From Psychromonas sp. SP041 (GTDB lineage Bacteria; Pseudomonadota; Gammaproteobacteria; Enterobacterales; Psychromonadaceae), in assembly GCF_000470315.2 (NCBI RefSeq), contig NZ_CBRF02000035.1, forward strand, positions 1-50,282: a stretch of DNA of 50,282 nucleotides, written 5' to 3'. Under the pieces are notes generated by a model. The model ran no database searches. It saw only the letters and a list, made by a program, of their open reading frames with translations, and was not told the origin of the DNA. The position numbers were made by a program, and so were the translations under genes. Of this stretch, positions 37,388 to 47,009 are shown piece after piece. Each line of letters opens with the position of its first letter. Position 1 is the first letter of the stretch.

Positions 37388-38929
37388 CTATTCTGACAAT
37401 TTGCTGTCTAATTCAGCGATTTTAGCTTTCCAAATAGCCGGACCTTGTTCGTGAACGTTATTTCCTTGGCTATCAACAGCGACAGTTACAGGCATATCTT
37501 CTACATCAAATTCGTAAATAGCTTCCATTCCTAAGTCTGAAAATGCAACTACACGTGATTTTTTAATCGCTTTAGCGACTAAATAAGCAGCGCCACCTAC
37601 AGCCATTAAATATACTGATTTGTGTTTAGCAATTGAATCAACTGTATTTTGACCACGTTCAGATTTACCGATCATGCCTAATAAACCTGTTTCTTCTAAC
37701 ATAAAGTCAGTAAATTTATCCATACGGGTTGCCGTTGTTGGACCAGCAGGACCCACTACTTCATCACGCACTGCATCAACAGGACCTACGTAATAAATGA
37801 AGCGACCTTTAAAGTCGACACCTTCAGGTAAACCTTTGCCACTTGTGATCAATTCTTGAATACGTTTATGAGCAGCATCACGACCTGTTAAAATTTTCCC
37901 TGAAAGTAAAATCGTATCACCACTTTTCCATTCGCTCATATCAGCTTTAGATAAGTCATTGACGTTAACACGTCTCACATTTTCACCCACTTCACGTGTT
38001 ATTTCTGGCCACTGGTCTAGTGATGGTGGAGTTAAAACGGCTTCGCCTGAGCCATCTAAGGTGAAATGAGCATGTCTTGTTGCGGCACAGTTAGGGATCA
38101 TAACGACAGGCTTTGATGCCGCATGAGTAGGACAACTTTTTATTTTAATGTCTAATACTGTTGTTAAACCACCTAGGCCTTGCGCTCCAATACCTAAGTT
38201 ATTAACTCGTTTGAAGATCTCTAAACGTAACTTTTCATCGGTATCCAATGATTCTGGGTCTGCTTTTGCTTTAGCTTGTAGATCAAAAATATCAACAGGC
38301 TCCATTAATGACTCTTTTGCCATTACAGCTGCTTTTTCAGCCGTGCCGCCAATGCCTATTCCTAACATACCTGGTGGACACCAACCTGCTCCCATTGACG
38401 GTACTGTTTTCTCTATCCAATCTTCAATAGAGTCAGATGGGTTTAACATCGCCATTTTAGATTTATTTTCAGAGCCGCCGCCTTTTGCTGCGACCATCAC
38501 TTCAACTTTATTACCTTTTACCATTTCAACATGTACAACTGATGGCGTATTGTCTTTAGTATTTTTACGCGCACCGGCAGGATCTGCAACAATAGAAGCA
38601 CGTAGCGGATTAGATTGATCGTTATAAGCTTGGCGAACCCCTTCATCAACTAACTCTTGTACTGTTAATTCTGAATCAAAACTGACTTTCATTCCGATTT
38701 TAACGAATACCGTCACAATCCCAGTATCTTGGCAAATTGGACGCTTGCCTTCAGCAGACATACGAGAGTTAATGAGTATTTGAGCAATCGCATCTTTTGC
38801 GGCAGGATTTTGCTCTGCTTGGTAAGCTTTATCCATTGCTTGGATAAAATCCAGTGGGTGATAATATGAAATGAATTGCAGTGAGTTCTTAACGCTATTA
38901 ATAAAATCCAGCTCTTTAATGACTGTCAT
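37388..38929 (-). CDS. Class I (Fe-S) fumarate hydratase
   Basis: This 513-residue protein combines the alpha and beta domains of class I fumarases in one chain, as E. coli FumA/FumB do (548 residues). Likely [4Fe-4S] ligands are Cys66 (ICQDTG), Cys184 (GWCPPGMLG) and Cys281 (PNCAATRHAHF), with spacings close to those in FumA. SGKILTGRDAAHKR and GPTTATRMDKF are conserved in the beta domain. It hydrates fumarate in the TCA cycle and is expected to be oxygen-sensitive. It is divergent from pabB across 85 bp. Confidence 0.95.
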   Translation of the reverse strand: MTVIKELDFINSVKNSLQFISYYHPLDFIQAMDKAYQAEQNPAAKDAIAQILINSRMSAEGKRPICQDTGIVTVFVKIGMKVSFDSELTVQELVDEGVRQAYNDQSNPLRASIVADPAGARKNTKDNTPSVVHVEMVKGNKVEVMVAAKGGGSENKSKMAMLNPSDSIEDWIEKTVPSMGAGWCPPGMLGIGIGGTAEKAAVMAKESLMEPVDIFDLQAKAKADPESLDTDEKLRLEIFKRVNNLGIGAQGLGGLTTVLDIKIKSCPTHAASKPVVMIPNCAATRHAHFTLDGSGEAVLTPPSLDQWPEITREVGENVRRVNVNDLSKADMSEWKSGDTILLSGKILTGRDAAHKRIQELITSGKGLPEGVDFKGRFIYYVGPVDAVRDEVVGPAGPTTATRMDKFTDFMLEETGLLGMIGKSERGQNTVDSIAKHKSVYLMAVGGAAYLVAKAIKKSRVVAFSDLGMEAIYEFDVEDMPVTVAVDSQGNNVHEQGPAIWKAKIAELDSKLSE

Positions 38930-39014
38930 CAGTCGCTCCCAGTAAATAGTAAACAGTTTTTGTAAAACAATGGTAATATTGTTGGCCTTATCCGCCTAAT
39001 TTTTTGTTACAAAA

Positions 39015-40451
39015 ATGTTGCCTAAATACGAAAAAATGACTTATAAATCAGCTAATACACTCATAAAACCATTGTTTTTCTCTGAAAAGATAATCACTAT
39101 CATTAAGGGGGAATTATCCTGTTTAAATTGGTCTGTGTTTTTAGAATCAGGAAGTTCAGAACATATTGATAGTAATTGGTCTATTTTTAGCGCACAACCT
39201 ATCGCGACGCTAACCGATGTGAATCAACGTACTTCATTCCATGATTTAACTAATAATACAACGCACGAGATGGGACGAGATCCTTTAGCTGCTCAATTAC
39301 AAATTAGACAACAATTATTTCATGAAGAAACAACCACTGATTTTCCATTTACGGGTGGTGTGATTGCCGCTTACCATTATGAAATGGGTGAGCTGTTTGA
39401 ACGTGTTAATAAAGACCAACAAAACGCAGGCTTAAATTTAGGTCCCTATCACTGTGGTTTTTATGATTGGGCTATTTTATATAACCTCAAACAAAAACAA
39501 TATTACTTATTGCAACAAAGCACTAAGAACATAGAACAAGATGTCGCTGAACGATGGCAACAACGTCATCAATGGCTTGAAAATTTATCATTTAACGCAC
39601 CCACTAATCTTGTCTCATTTAGTTTATCTGAACAATGGCAATCTAATTACAGTGAACAAGAATACAAACAGTCTTTTAACAAAATTCAAGAGTACATTTT
39701 AAGTGGGGATTGTTATCAGGTTAATTTAGCTCAACGTTTTCAAGCCGTTTATCAAGGTAATGAATACCAAGCTTATTTAGCATTATTAACAGAAAATAAA
39801 GCCCCCTTTGCCGCATTTATACGTTTACCAGGCCAAGTGATCATTTCGGTATCACCTGAGCGTTTCTTATTATTAAACGGTAACCAAGTACAAACAAAAC
39901 CTATTAAAGGTACGATGCCACGTAGTCAAAATAGTGAACAAGACTTAGCGAATAAACAACAATTGTTACACTCTGAGAAAGATCAAGCAGAGAACTTGAT
40001 GATTGTAGATTTATTACGAAATGATATTGGTCGCGTATGTAAACCAGGGTCTGTTTCAGTCCCTAGCTTATTTAATATTGAAAGCTTCCCAGCTGTGCAC
40101 CATTTAGTCAGTACAGTAACAGGGCAACTCGATGCACAATACTCTTGTGAAGATTTACTCAGAGCATGCTTCCCCGGTGGCTCAATTACTGGTGCACCTA
40201 AAATTCGTTCAATGGAAATAATTTCTGAACTTGAAAAATTTCAACGGGAAATTTATTGCGGTAGCATCGCTTATATAAATGGTAACGGAGACATGGACAG
40301 TAGTATTACTATTCGCACATTAGTCTGTCATCACCATCAAATATACTGTTGGGCAGGTGGCGGTATTGTTGCCGACTCAAATGCTGAAAGTGAGTATCAA
40401 GAATGTTTTGATAAAATCAGTAAAATCCTTCCCATACTGAGTAAGCTTTAA
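39015..40451 (+). CDS. pabB: Aminodeoxychorismate synthase component I
   Basis: This 478-residue chorismate-utilising enzyme makes 4-amino-4-deoxychorismate for folate. The C-terminal catalytic domain has QEYKQSFNKIQEYILSGDCYQVNLAQRF, typical of PabB, and KPIKGTMPR, LLRNDIGRVC and CFPGGSITGAPK. QVNLAQRF distinguishes it from TrpE. The first Met lacks a clear ribosome-binding site and a second Met at residue 8 is an alternative start. FolC in this window uses the pathway downstream. Confidence 0.93.
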   Translation: MLPKYEKMTYKSANTLIKPLFFSEKIITIIKGELSCLNWSVFLESGSSEHIDSNWSIFSAQPIATLTDVNQRTSFHDLTNNTTHEMGRDPLAAQLQIRQQLFHEETTTDFPFTGGVIAAYHYEMGELFERVNKDQQNAGLNLGPYHCGFYDWAILYNLKQKQYYLLQQSTKNIEQDVAERWQQRHQWLENLSFNAPTNLVSFSLSEQWQSNYSEQEYKQSFNKIQEYILSGDCYQVNLAQRFQAVYQGNEYQAYLALLTENKAPFAAFIRLPGQVIISVSPERFLLLNGNQVQTKPIKGTMPRSQNSEQDLANKQQLLHSEKDQAENLMIVDLLRNDIGRVCKPGSVSVPSLFNIESFPAVHHLVSTVTGQLDAQYSCEDLLRACFPGGSITGAPKIRSMEIISELEKFQREIYCGSIAYINGNGDMDSSITIRTLVCHHHQIYCWAGGGIVADSNAESEYQECFDKISKILPILSKL

Positions 40452-40506
40452 TAAATAAACTCACCATTACCCCCTTAAATCTCTTTAAATGCACTTTCTT
40501 TGAAAT

Positions 40507-40535
40507 ACAAAAAAGCCCACGAAAGTGGGCTAAAT
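40507..40535. terminator. Terminator between pabB and cysB
   Basis: Stem AGCCCAC / GTGGGCT with a GAAA loop. The minus strand has a run of six Ts, so it mainly ends cysB transcription; the plus strand is weaker for pabB. Confidence 0.88.
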
Positions 40536-40589
40536 TTAATGATGTACATACAATTCAAGAATAACAGTAGAGATTATTGAATATACAAC

Positions 40590-41570
<981 letters not shown>

Positions 41571-41810
41571 TCATGTTTAGTTAGTGCTTATTCCATTTAA
41601 TTCTATCAGACTTCTACTATTAACAAAGCCCTACTTTTGTATTGTGTATTATTAGTTCTATATTAATAACAGTGTTATTTATCTATAGAAGCAATTTATA
41701 GTAGATTACTCTTTACTTAATAAACAATAAAAATTACCTAAGAACCAATAACAAGTTACTTTTAATACTTAATATTGAAATGTTATTTCCTTTTATAAGT
41801 CGGTGAAATT

Positions 41811-42506
41811 ATGAAAAATATGAATAATGAACAGCTTGATTTCAGTACAATATTAGCGACAAGCATACATGATATGAAAAACTCACTTGCGATGGTATTA
41901 CAGTCCATTGAAGACCTTGATTTAGCAGATAACTTAACGACTCGACAACACAAATCAGTGTCTAATTTACATTATCAAACATCGCGTATTAATAGCACTT
42001 TAATGCAGCTATTAGCACTTTACCGTGATGAAAAAAAACAATTACCTATCTTTATAGAAGAAAATTCAGTAAATGAGTTATTAATCGATATATTGGAGCG
42101 TAATCGATTATATTTGAATAGCCATCATATTAAGGTAACCATTGATGTTGAAAAAAGTTTACATGGTTATTATGATGTTGATTTAATAAGTTACTTGATC
42201 GGTGATATATTTATTAATGCATTACGTCATGCTAAAAGCTTTGTTAACATTTCTGCACACTACGACACTCCCTTTTTAATATTCAAAATAGAAGATGATG
42301 GTGAAGGTTACCCCCACTACATGATGAATGTAAATGACCAAGATGAGTACTCTACTTTTAATGCAAATAAAGGGCGCAGTGGTTTAGGACTTTTATTCGC
42401 TAAAAAAATTGCTGCAGCACACCAATTAAAGCAACTAAAAGGTAATATCAGTCTCACTAATAAACCAGATAATAGTGGCAGTATATTCACTTTACAGTTA
42501 CCTTAG
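41811..42506 (+). CDS. Soluble histidine kinase without sensor domain
   Basis: This 231-residue protein consists almost only of a dimerisation/phosphoacceptor helix pair and a HATPase domain. The phosphoacceptor is His20 in TSIHDMKNSL. The N box is at about 131-141 with Asn136 (DIFINALRH), G1 is DDGEGYP (162-168) and G2 is GRSGLGL (188-194). There is no transmembrane helix or recognisable input domain, and no response regulator gene adjoins it. It probably works in the cytoplasm through a partner encoded elsewhere or through a direct protein contact. The next gene, 69 bp away, encodes an uncharacterised membrane protein and may be cotranscribed. Confidence 0.88.
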   Translation: MKNMNNEQLDFSTILATSIHDMKNSLAMVLQSIEDLDLADNLTTRQHKSVSNLHYQTSRINSTLMQLLALYRDEKKQLPIFIEENSVNELLIDILERNRLYLNSHHIKVTIDVEKSLHGYYDVDLISYLIGDIFINALRHAKSFVNISAHYDTPFLIFKIEDDGEGYPHYMMNVNDQDEYSTFNANKGRSGLGLLFAKKIAAAHQLKQLKGNISLTNKPDNSGSIFTLQLP

Positions 42507-42575
42507 TGTTACAAAATCCGTATAAGTATTAATATAATGTACTTTTTTCTATTATTTACATAAAGAGTTTATATC

Positions 42576-43364
42576 TTGTACCCATTAATAATTTCTTTAG
42601 TCGCTTTATTGCTTATCGTCATGATTGGTTACAATATCATTCAGCAATATAAACAAAAAGTAGAGACAGAGCGCCGTATTAGTGTGGCGAAACAGCATGC
42701 AGTGATTTCCGAAGTCGATGAGCTCTTATTATTTGCAACGAAAATTCCATTTACTAAAATATTGTTACTTATTCTCAAGAATAGAATACGCAATGCATTG
42801 TTTATTATGGTGAATATGTCTCCTCACACAGCAAGTTATAAAGAACACTTTGCAGATACAGAAGCGCAAATAAAACAGATAAAAGATAATTATGTTCCTC
42901 CTTCTGAAAATTCCTTTCAATTTCCTACCAATGATAAAGAAGCAGTGACGTTAGTGAAGGCGACCAAAAAAATAAGAGCCGTTTTACGTTCAGAACACGC
43001 AAAAGGGAAAATAAACACGAATATTTTTGTATCTGAGAATCGTCATTTAGAAATAATACAATTAAAGATAAATTTAGAAACAAGTATTAAGCGTATTATT
43101 CAAGCTAAGTCGATGAAAGAATATAGCACTGCCAAACAAATGATCGACAAACTATTGAAAATATTAGATTCAATCCCCGATAAAGACAATGAGCTATTGC
43201 AGAAACATCAACTGCTCGTTAACCATCAAAATGATGTTAGCTCTCACTTATCTGATAATAGATCGACATCAAATGATAATAACCACGAAAAAAACAGGTT
43301 ATTGAAAGAAAATGCAAAACAAAAAGATATAGAAATGTTATTTGGTGATAAACAAAAGTGGTAA
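42576..43364 (+). CDS. Uncharacterised membrane-anchored coiled-coil protein (TTG start)
   Basis: This 262-residue protein has one N-terminal transmembrane helix (about 2-20, PLIISLVALLLIVMIGYNI) followed by a long, highly charged, mainly helical cytoplasmic part and a low-complexity tail rich in Asn, Asp and Lys (about 215-262). No enzyme motif is visible. The start is TTG with AAAGAG upstream; the first in-frame ATG would cut the membrane helix, so TTG is preferred. Similar proteins near cysB occur in other marine gammaproteobacteria as far as I recall, without known function. Its position after a sensor-less kinase suggests, but does not show, a shared job. Confidence 0.75.
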   Translation: MYPLIISLVALLLIVMIGYNIIQQYKQKVETERRISVAKQHAVISEVDELLLFATKIPFTKILLLILKNRIRNALFIMVNMSPHTASYKEHFADTEAQIKQIKDNYVPPSENSFQFPTNDKEAVTLVKATKKIRAVLRSEHAKGKINTNIFVSENRHLEIIQLKINLETSIKRIIQAKSMKEYSTAKQMIDKLLKILDSIPDKDNELLQKHQLLVNHQNDVSSHLSDNRSTSNDNNHEKNRLLKENAKQKDIEMLFGDKQKW

Positions 43365-43481
43365 CAGGCATTTTACTTAATACATATTTCTTTTAACAAA
43401 CTAATCAAACTTGATATAAATCAATACCTTTAATATCGCCTCACCTATTATGAATAATTATAAATTATTGGGGCGATTGTC

Positions 43482-43871
43482 ATGCATCAAATCACATCCG
43501 AACAACAACAACTTTTACAACAAAATCTATTAGCTGAATTTATGCAGTTAAAAGAAAAGGTAAAAGTGAGATTAACAGCGTCTTCTAAACAATATCTTAA
43601 CGATTTAGTTAAAGATGTAGACACAATGAATGCAGACACGTTAATTGATAGCTTAATACACAGTGAAAGTCATTCATTGAACCTGTACAAAACACAAATA
43701 CAAAATATCGATGCCGCATTACAAGGGATTGAACTGGGTTTATATGGATTATGTTCAGATTGCGAAGTGGAAATTGAGATAGAAGAACTATTTAAATGCC
43801 CAACGAAACAACGCTGCACTGCTTGTGAAATAAAATATCAACAACAAAAAGTAAAAGGTTATAAGTTATAA
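43482..43871 (+). CDS. DksA/TraR-family zinc-finger protein
   Basis: This 129-residue protein has an N-terminal helical hairpin and a C-terminal four-cysteine zinc finger, Cys91-x2-Cys94 and Cys112-x2-Cys115, with the DksA spacing of 17 residues. DALQGIELGLYGLC before the first pair corresponds to the DksA LxRIxxGxYGxC motif. Acidic residues around Asp45 and Asp47 could form the tip that enters the RNA polymerase secondary channel. It is shorter than DksA (151) and is probably a paralogue rather than the main DksA. An extra cysteine, Cys106, lies between the pairs. Confidence 0.88.
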   Translation: MHQITSEQQQLLQQNLLAEFMQLKEKVKVRLTASSKQYLNDLVKDVDTMNADTLIDSLIHSESHSLNLYKTQIQNIDAALQGIELGLYGLCSDCEVEIEIEELFKCPTKQRCTACEIKYQQQKVKGYKL

Positions 43872-43905
43872 AGCGCATTTTATTGTTAACTTTATAGGGA
43901 GGTAT

Positions 43906-45645
43906 GTGATAAATTGCCCTCCTTTAACTTTAACTAGAGCAGACATTTTGACCGATAACATTTCCCCTTCAACTTCAAACGATGTCTCTAGTGCTATAAA
44001 TTCTATTAGTGAGAAAACTATTCCTTTAACAGTACAGCAATGCACAACACATTTTGAGCAATATTTAACGGCCTATCAAAAGCCTAAAAGCGCAGAACTA
44101 ACGTTATTATTTCCAGATGCAGTCTCAGTGGTATCTCGTTATTTAAAACTACCAACTCCGCTACTGTTAGTGAATAGTCGTCATTGGTTAAGTGCACAAA
44201 AAATGCTTGAGCAAACGATCGCAGATACTTTACCGACAGGTTATTTATTAAGTTATAACCAAGAAAGTTTGTTTGGTCGATTGTCATTAGGGAGTGATGG
44301 GCAGTTAGACTTCGCCGATGGATACTTAACGCAATACAACCAAGGTGTTTTAGTTCTAAATATAAGCCCGCTATTAGTTGAACCTGGTTTATGGTTTAAA
44401 TTGAAATCTGTTTTGCAACGTGGTCATTTACAAGCTAGCGATGCGGTTAATGCAGAAAAAATAAAACAAGTATTGCCCGATCTGACTAAACAGATAATTA
44501 ATACAAAAATAATATTAGTCGCTAATCGATTACAGCTTGAAGAGTTAATTCAAATTGACCCTGAATACTCACAAGTTTCTTCTTTATTTTGTGAATTAGC
44601 GAGTCAAGTACCCGTGTCACAACCATCTATTGATGCGATCGTGAGTTATTGTCATAGCCTGACAGATCAACTTGGATTAGATAATTTAGACAATGATGCT
44701 TTATCAACTCTATTAAATTTTTTAGCAACTGAATGCCAACATCAAAATCAACTGTTATTTTCACCAGAATCCATTCTGCATACTCTACAATATGCGAATT
44801 TATTCAGTGATAATAAACAAATTAGTCAACAAGATTTGAACGCTTACTTTGATGAAGTAGATCAAGCACAATCATTAGCACGAAAATACAGTGAACAATC
44901 TTTGATTGAAGGCCAAGTAAACCTGCAATTAACCGGTGAGAACATAGGTCAAATTAATGGATTATCTGTTGTAGAACTTTTAGGTTACCCGTGTGAATTT
45001 GGTGAGGTATTTAGAATATCTGCCAGTGATATGATTGGTGACGGTGAAATTATCGACGTCGAGCGAAAAGTTGAATTGGCAGGTAATATTCATGCTAAAA
45101 GTACCCTCATCGTACAAGGCTATTTAAATCACTTCTTTAGTCATATTAGTGCGTTTCCTTATTCTTGTAATTTAGTCTTTGAACAGTCTTATCAAGAAAG
45201 TGATGGTGATAGTGCTTCGTTAGCTATTTTAATTGCAGCAAGCTCTTGCTATTCACAATTCCCTGTTAAACAAAACATATTTGTTACAGGATCGCTTGAT
45301 CAACATGGTAATGTATTGGCCATTGGTGGCATTAATCAAAAAATAGAGTCTGTAACGCGTTTGTTTGAGTTAGGTTTAATTACTGACACAGTATTAATTG
45401 TCATGCCTAAAGCAAACCAAATTAATTTAACACTTAATTCAAATACGTTAGCTTTAATTGAAGCAGGTAAAATCGAAATACATACTATTTCTCATTGCCA
45501 TCAAGCTTACCCATTATTATTAGATAAAACCTTTGATGAAGTTATCAAAGCAATTAACTTACGAATCGATATTGCCGCTAAAGAAGAAATGGAAGAAAGT
45601 GCGAGTAGTTTATTCTCTAGAATAAAATATTCTATTTTTCATTAG
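43906..45645 (+). CDS. Lon-like protease (YcbZ/LonB type)
   Basis: This 579-residue protein has a C-terminal Lon S16 protease domain with catalytic Ser436 (ESDGDSAS) and Lys479 (GGINQKIES) and the IGQINGLSVVELLGYPCEFGE lead-in. The N-terminal 330 residues keep the overall pattern of a AAA module (GVLVLNISPLL, KIILVANRLQLEE) but show no Walker A GxxGxGKS loop. E. coli YcbZ, also directly upstream of fabA, has the same design. The start is GTG after AGGGAGG, with short spacing of three bases; an overlapping ATG one base earlier is out of frame. Substrates are unknown. Confidence 0.9.
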   Translation: MINCPPLTLTRADILTDNISPSTSNDVSSAINSISEKTIPLTVQQCTTHFEQYLTAYQKPKSAELTLLFPDAVSVVSRYLKLPTPLLLVNSRHWLSAQKMLEQTIADTLPTGYLLSYNQESLFGRLSLGSDGQLDFADGYLTQYNQGVLVLNISPLLVEPGLWFKLKSVLQRGHLQASDAVNAEKIKQVLPDLTKQIINTKIILVANRLQLEELIQIDPEYSQVSSLFCELASQVPVSQPSIDAIVSYCHSLTDQLGLDNLDNDALSTLLNFLATECQHQNQLLFSPESILHTLQYANLFSDNKQISQQDLNAYFDEVDQAQSLARKYSEQSLIEGQVNLQLTGENIGQINGLSVVELLGYPCEFGEVFRISASDMIGDGEIIDVERKVELAGNIHAKSTLIVQGYLNHFFSHISAFPYSCNLVFEQSYQESDGDSASLAILIAASSCYSQFPVKQNIFVTGSLDQHGNVLAIGGINQKIESVTRLFELGLITDTVLIVMPKANQINLTLNSNTLALIEAGKIEIHTISHCHQAYPLLLDKTFDEVIKAINLRIDIAAKEEMEESASSLFSRIKYSIFH

Positions 45646-45658
45646 TTTATAAAAGTAA

Positions 45659-45692
45659 AAACAACCAAGAAATTGATTATTCTTGATTGTTT
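45659..45692 (+). terminator. Hairpin between Lon-like gene and fabA
   Basis: Thirteen-base arms AAACAACCAAGAA / TTCTTGATTGTTT with one mismatch and an 8-nt loop, 13 bp past the stop. The T-run is inside the stem, so termination is likely but not certain. Confidence 0.65.
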
Positions 45693-45792
45693 ACACGCGC
45701 TCATATACAGTGTGGCGCTCATTATTTCGTGGTATTAAGTTTTATGTGTATTTTAATACCTCACCTTATCAATTATTTTAAGAAAAGTGATT

Positions 45793-46332
45793 ATGACTAA
45801 AATCGTATCCCAAAAAGAGTTGGGTAAAAACTCTTACAATAAAGAAGAATTAATCAAATGTGGTCAAGGTGAGCTATTTGGTGAAGGCAACTGTCAATTA
45901 CCAATAGACAAAATGCTTATGTTAGATCGTATTATCAGTATTACTGAAAATGGTGGCGAACACGGTAAAGGCGAGCTAATCGCTGAACTGGATATCGACA
46001 AAGCATTATGGTTTTTCCAATGCCACTTTCCAAACGATCCAGTAATGCCTGGTTGTTTAGGACTAGATGCAATGTGGCAATTAGTGGGTTTCTTCCTAGG
46101 TTGGAGTGGCGGTCCTGGTAAAGGTCGTGCGCTAGGTGTAGGTAATGTTAAATTCACAGGTCAAGTTTTACCAACAGCTAAAAAAGTAACTTACCGCATT
46201 ACAATGAAACGTTTAATTATGCGTAAATTAGTAATGGGTATTGCTGATGGTGTTGTAGAAGTAGATGGTAAAGTTATCTATGCAGCAGAAGATTTAAAAG
46301 TTGGTCTATTCGTGGACACATCAAGCTTTTAA
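45793..46332 (+). CDS. fabA: 3-hydroxydecanoyl-ACP dehydratase/isomerase
   Basis: This 179-residue hot-dog-fold enzyme makes the cis-3 double bond that starts unsaturated fatty acid synthesis. Catalytic His78 ([11 protein letters not shown]) and Asp92 (LDAMWQ) are present, and [28 protein letters not shown] is nearly identical to E. coli. GTG two codons upstream (45787) is in frame, but ATG at 45793 gives the usual N-terminus. Membrane unsaturation is important in the cold. It follows the Lon-like gene, as in E. coli. I saw no clear FabR or FadR site. Confidence 0.97.
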   Translation: MTKIVSQKELGKNSYNKEELIKCGQGELFGEGNCQLPIDKMLMLDRIISITENGGEHGKGELIAELDIDKALWFFQCHFPNDPVMPGCLGLDAMWQLVGFFLGWSGGPGKGRALGVGNVKFTGQVLPTAKKVTYRITMKRLIMRKLVMGIADGVVEVDGKVIYAAEDLKVGLFVDTSSF

Positions 46333-46356
46333 ATTGAAAGACTGATTATTATTTTT

Positions 46357-46393
46357 AAAGCACTGATTATGTTTGTAATCGGTGCTTTTTTTT
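46357..46393 (+). terminator. Terminator after fabA
   Basis: Thirteen-base arms AAAGCACTGATTA / TAATCGGTGCTTT (two wobble/mismatch positions) and a run of Ts, 25 bp past the stop. Confidence 0.88.
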
Positions 46394-46428
46394 ATCTATT
46401 ATTTATGTGAGTTTGATACACTGATTTA

Positions 46429-46694
46429 TATATACCCGTTACCGTTCAAGGTGTTTTGTTCAGGCGTTAGCTTGAACTCTAAATCAAGGCGCAACATGAT
46501 GACAATGACGAGTCTTTATCGAAGGTGGCAACGCAGAGTTAGTTTTCAGCTAACGGCCCAGAAGGAAAATGGTGAAGTAAACAACTTCGTTGTTAGAAAG
46601 TGTCGATTTAACTCGTTAGATCTTCCTCTTTCTGCCTAGCATCTGTTCATTTCAGAATCGCTGAATATTGCATCTTGAATGATAACGGGTAAAT
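46429..46694. mobile_element. MITE-like element with 25-bp inverted ends
   Basis: The left end TATATACCCGTTACCGTTCA continues AGGTG; the right end, reverse complemented, reads TATTTACCCGTTATCATTCA continuing AGATG. They agree at about 21 of 25 positions. The 215-bp interior has no coding capacity but contains partial inverted repeats (GTTAGTTTTCAGCTAAC, near 46537-46553, and AACAACTTCGTTGTT, near 46580-46594). This looks like a non-autonomous element; the family name is unknown to me. Confidence 0.7.
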
Positions 46695-46697
46695 AAA

Positions 46698-46930
46698 GTT
46701 ACCATGTCTAAATTATATTAAATAAGTGTTCTACATTTTATGCAGGAAAATGACTTAGTTTAAGCTGTAAGCTAAAGACTTTCGACGATTAGCTTCGTTA
46801 ATCGTCTGTCGGAGAGTTAACTAAAAAAGGTTAATTCTTTAATGCTTGTTCCCTTTTACTAAACTTATAATCAAGAAATAAGTTGTTTTAACAAGTAAAA
46901 TAGATCAGTTAATGAGTGTAATTATATAAC
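46698..46930 (+). repeat. Dispersed repeat copy C, diverged full-length
   Basis: Same order of blocks as copy D: a TAAATTATATTAAATAAGTG left end, a hairpin GACGATTA-GCTTCG-TTAATCGTC in the middle, TTAATTCTTTAATGCTTGTT followed by CCCTTTTA, then GTTGTTTTAACAAGTAAAAT and a degenerate right end near 46930. Similarity is clearly above chance but lower than between B and D. The central hairpin is kept although its sequence differs from D. Confidence 0.7.
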
Positions 46931-47009
46931 CACTTGAATCAAATAGGTAACTCATATGTTGAGCTAGCTATTTCACTATTGAATTTTTATTGTCTCACAA
47001 GGACCGAGT

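Larger units (their letters stand above)
46333..47009. other. Intergenic region filled by two repeat elements
   Basis: Between fabA and sppA, after the fabA terminator, it contains an element with inverted ends (46429-46694) and, four bases on, repeat copy C (46698-46930). An 85-codon frame at 46382-46639 is inside the first element and is not a gene. Confidence 0.75.

Noticed and set aside
38148..38618. 156-codon plus-strand frame opposite the fumarase gene
   Set aside because: Shadow of a confident gene; composition follows the complementary codons and no motif is present.
46382..46639. 85-codon plus-strand frame after fabA
   Set aside because: It overlaps the fabA terminator and runs inside an element with inverted ends; no protein-like features.
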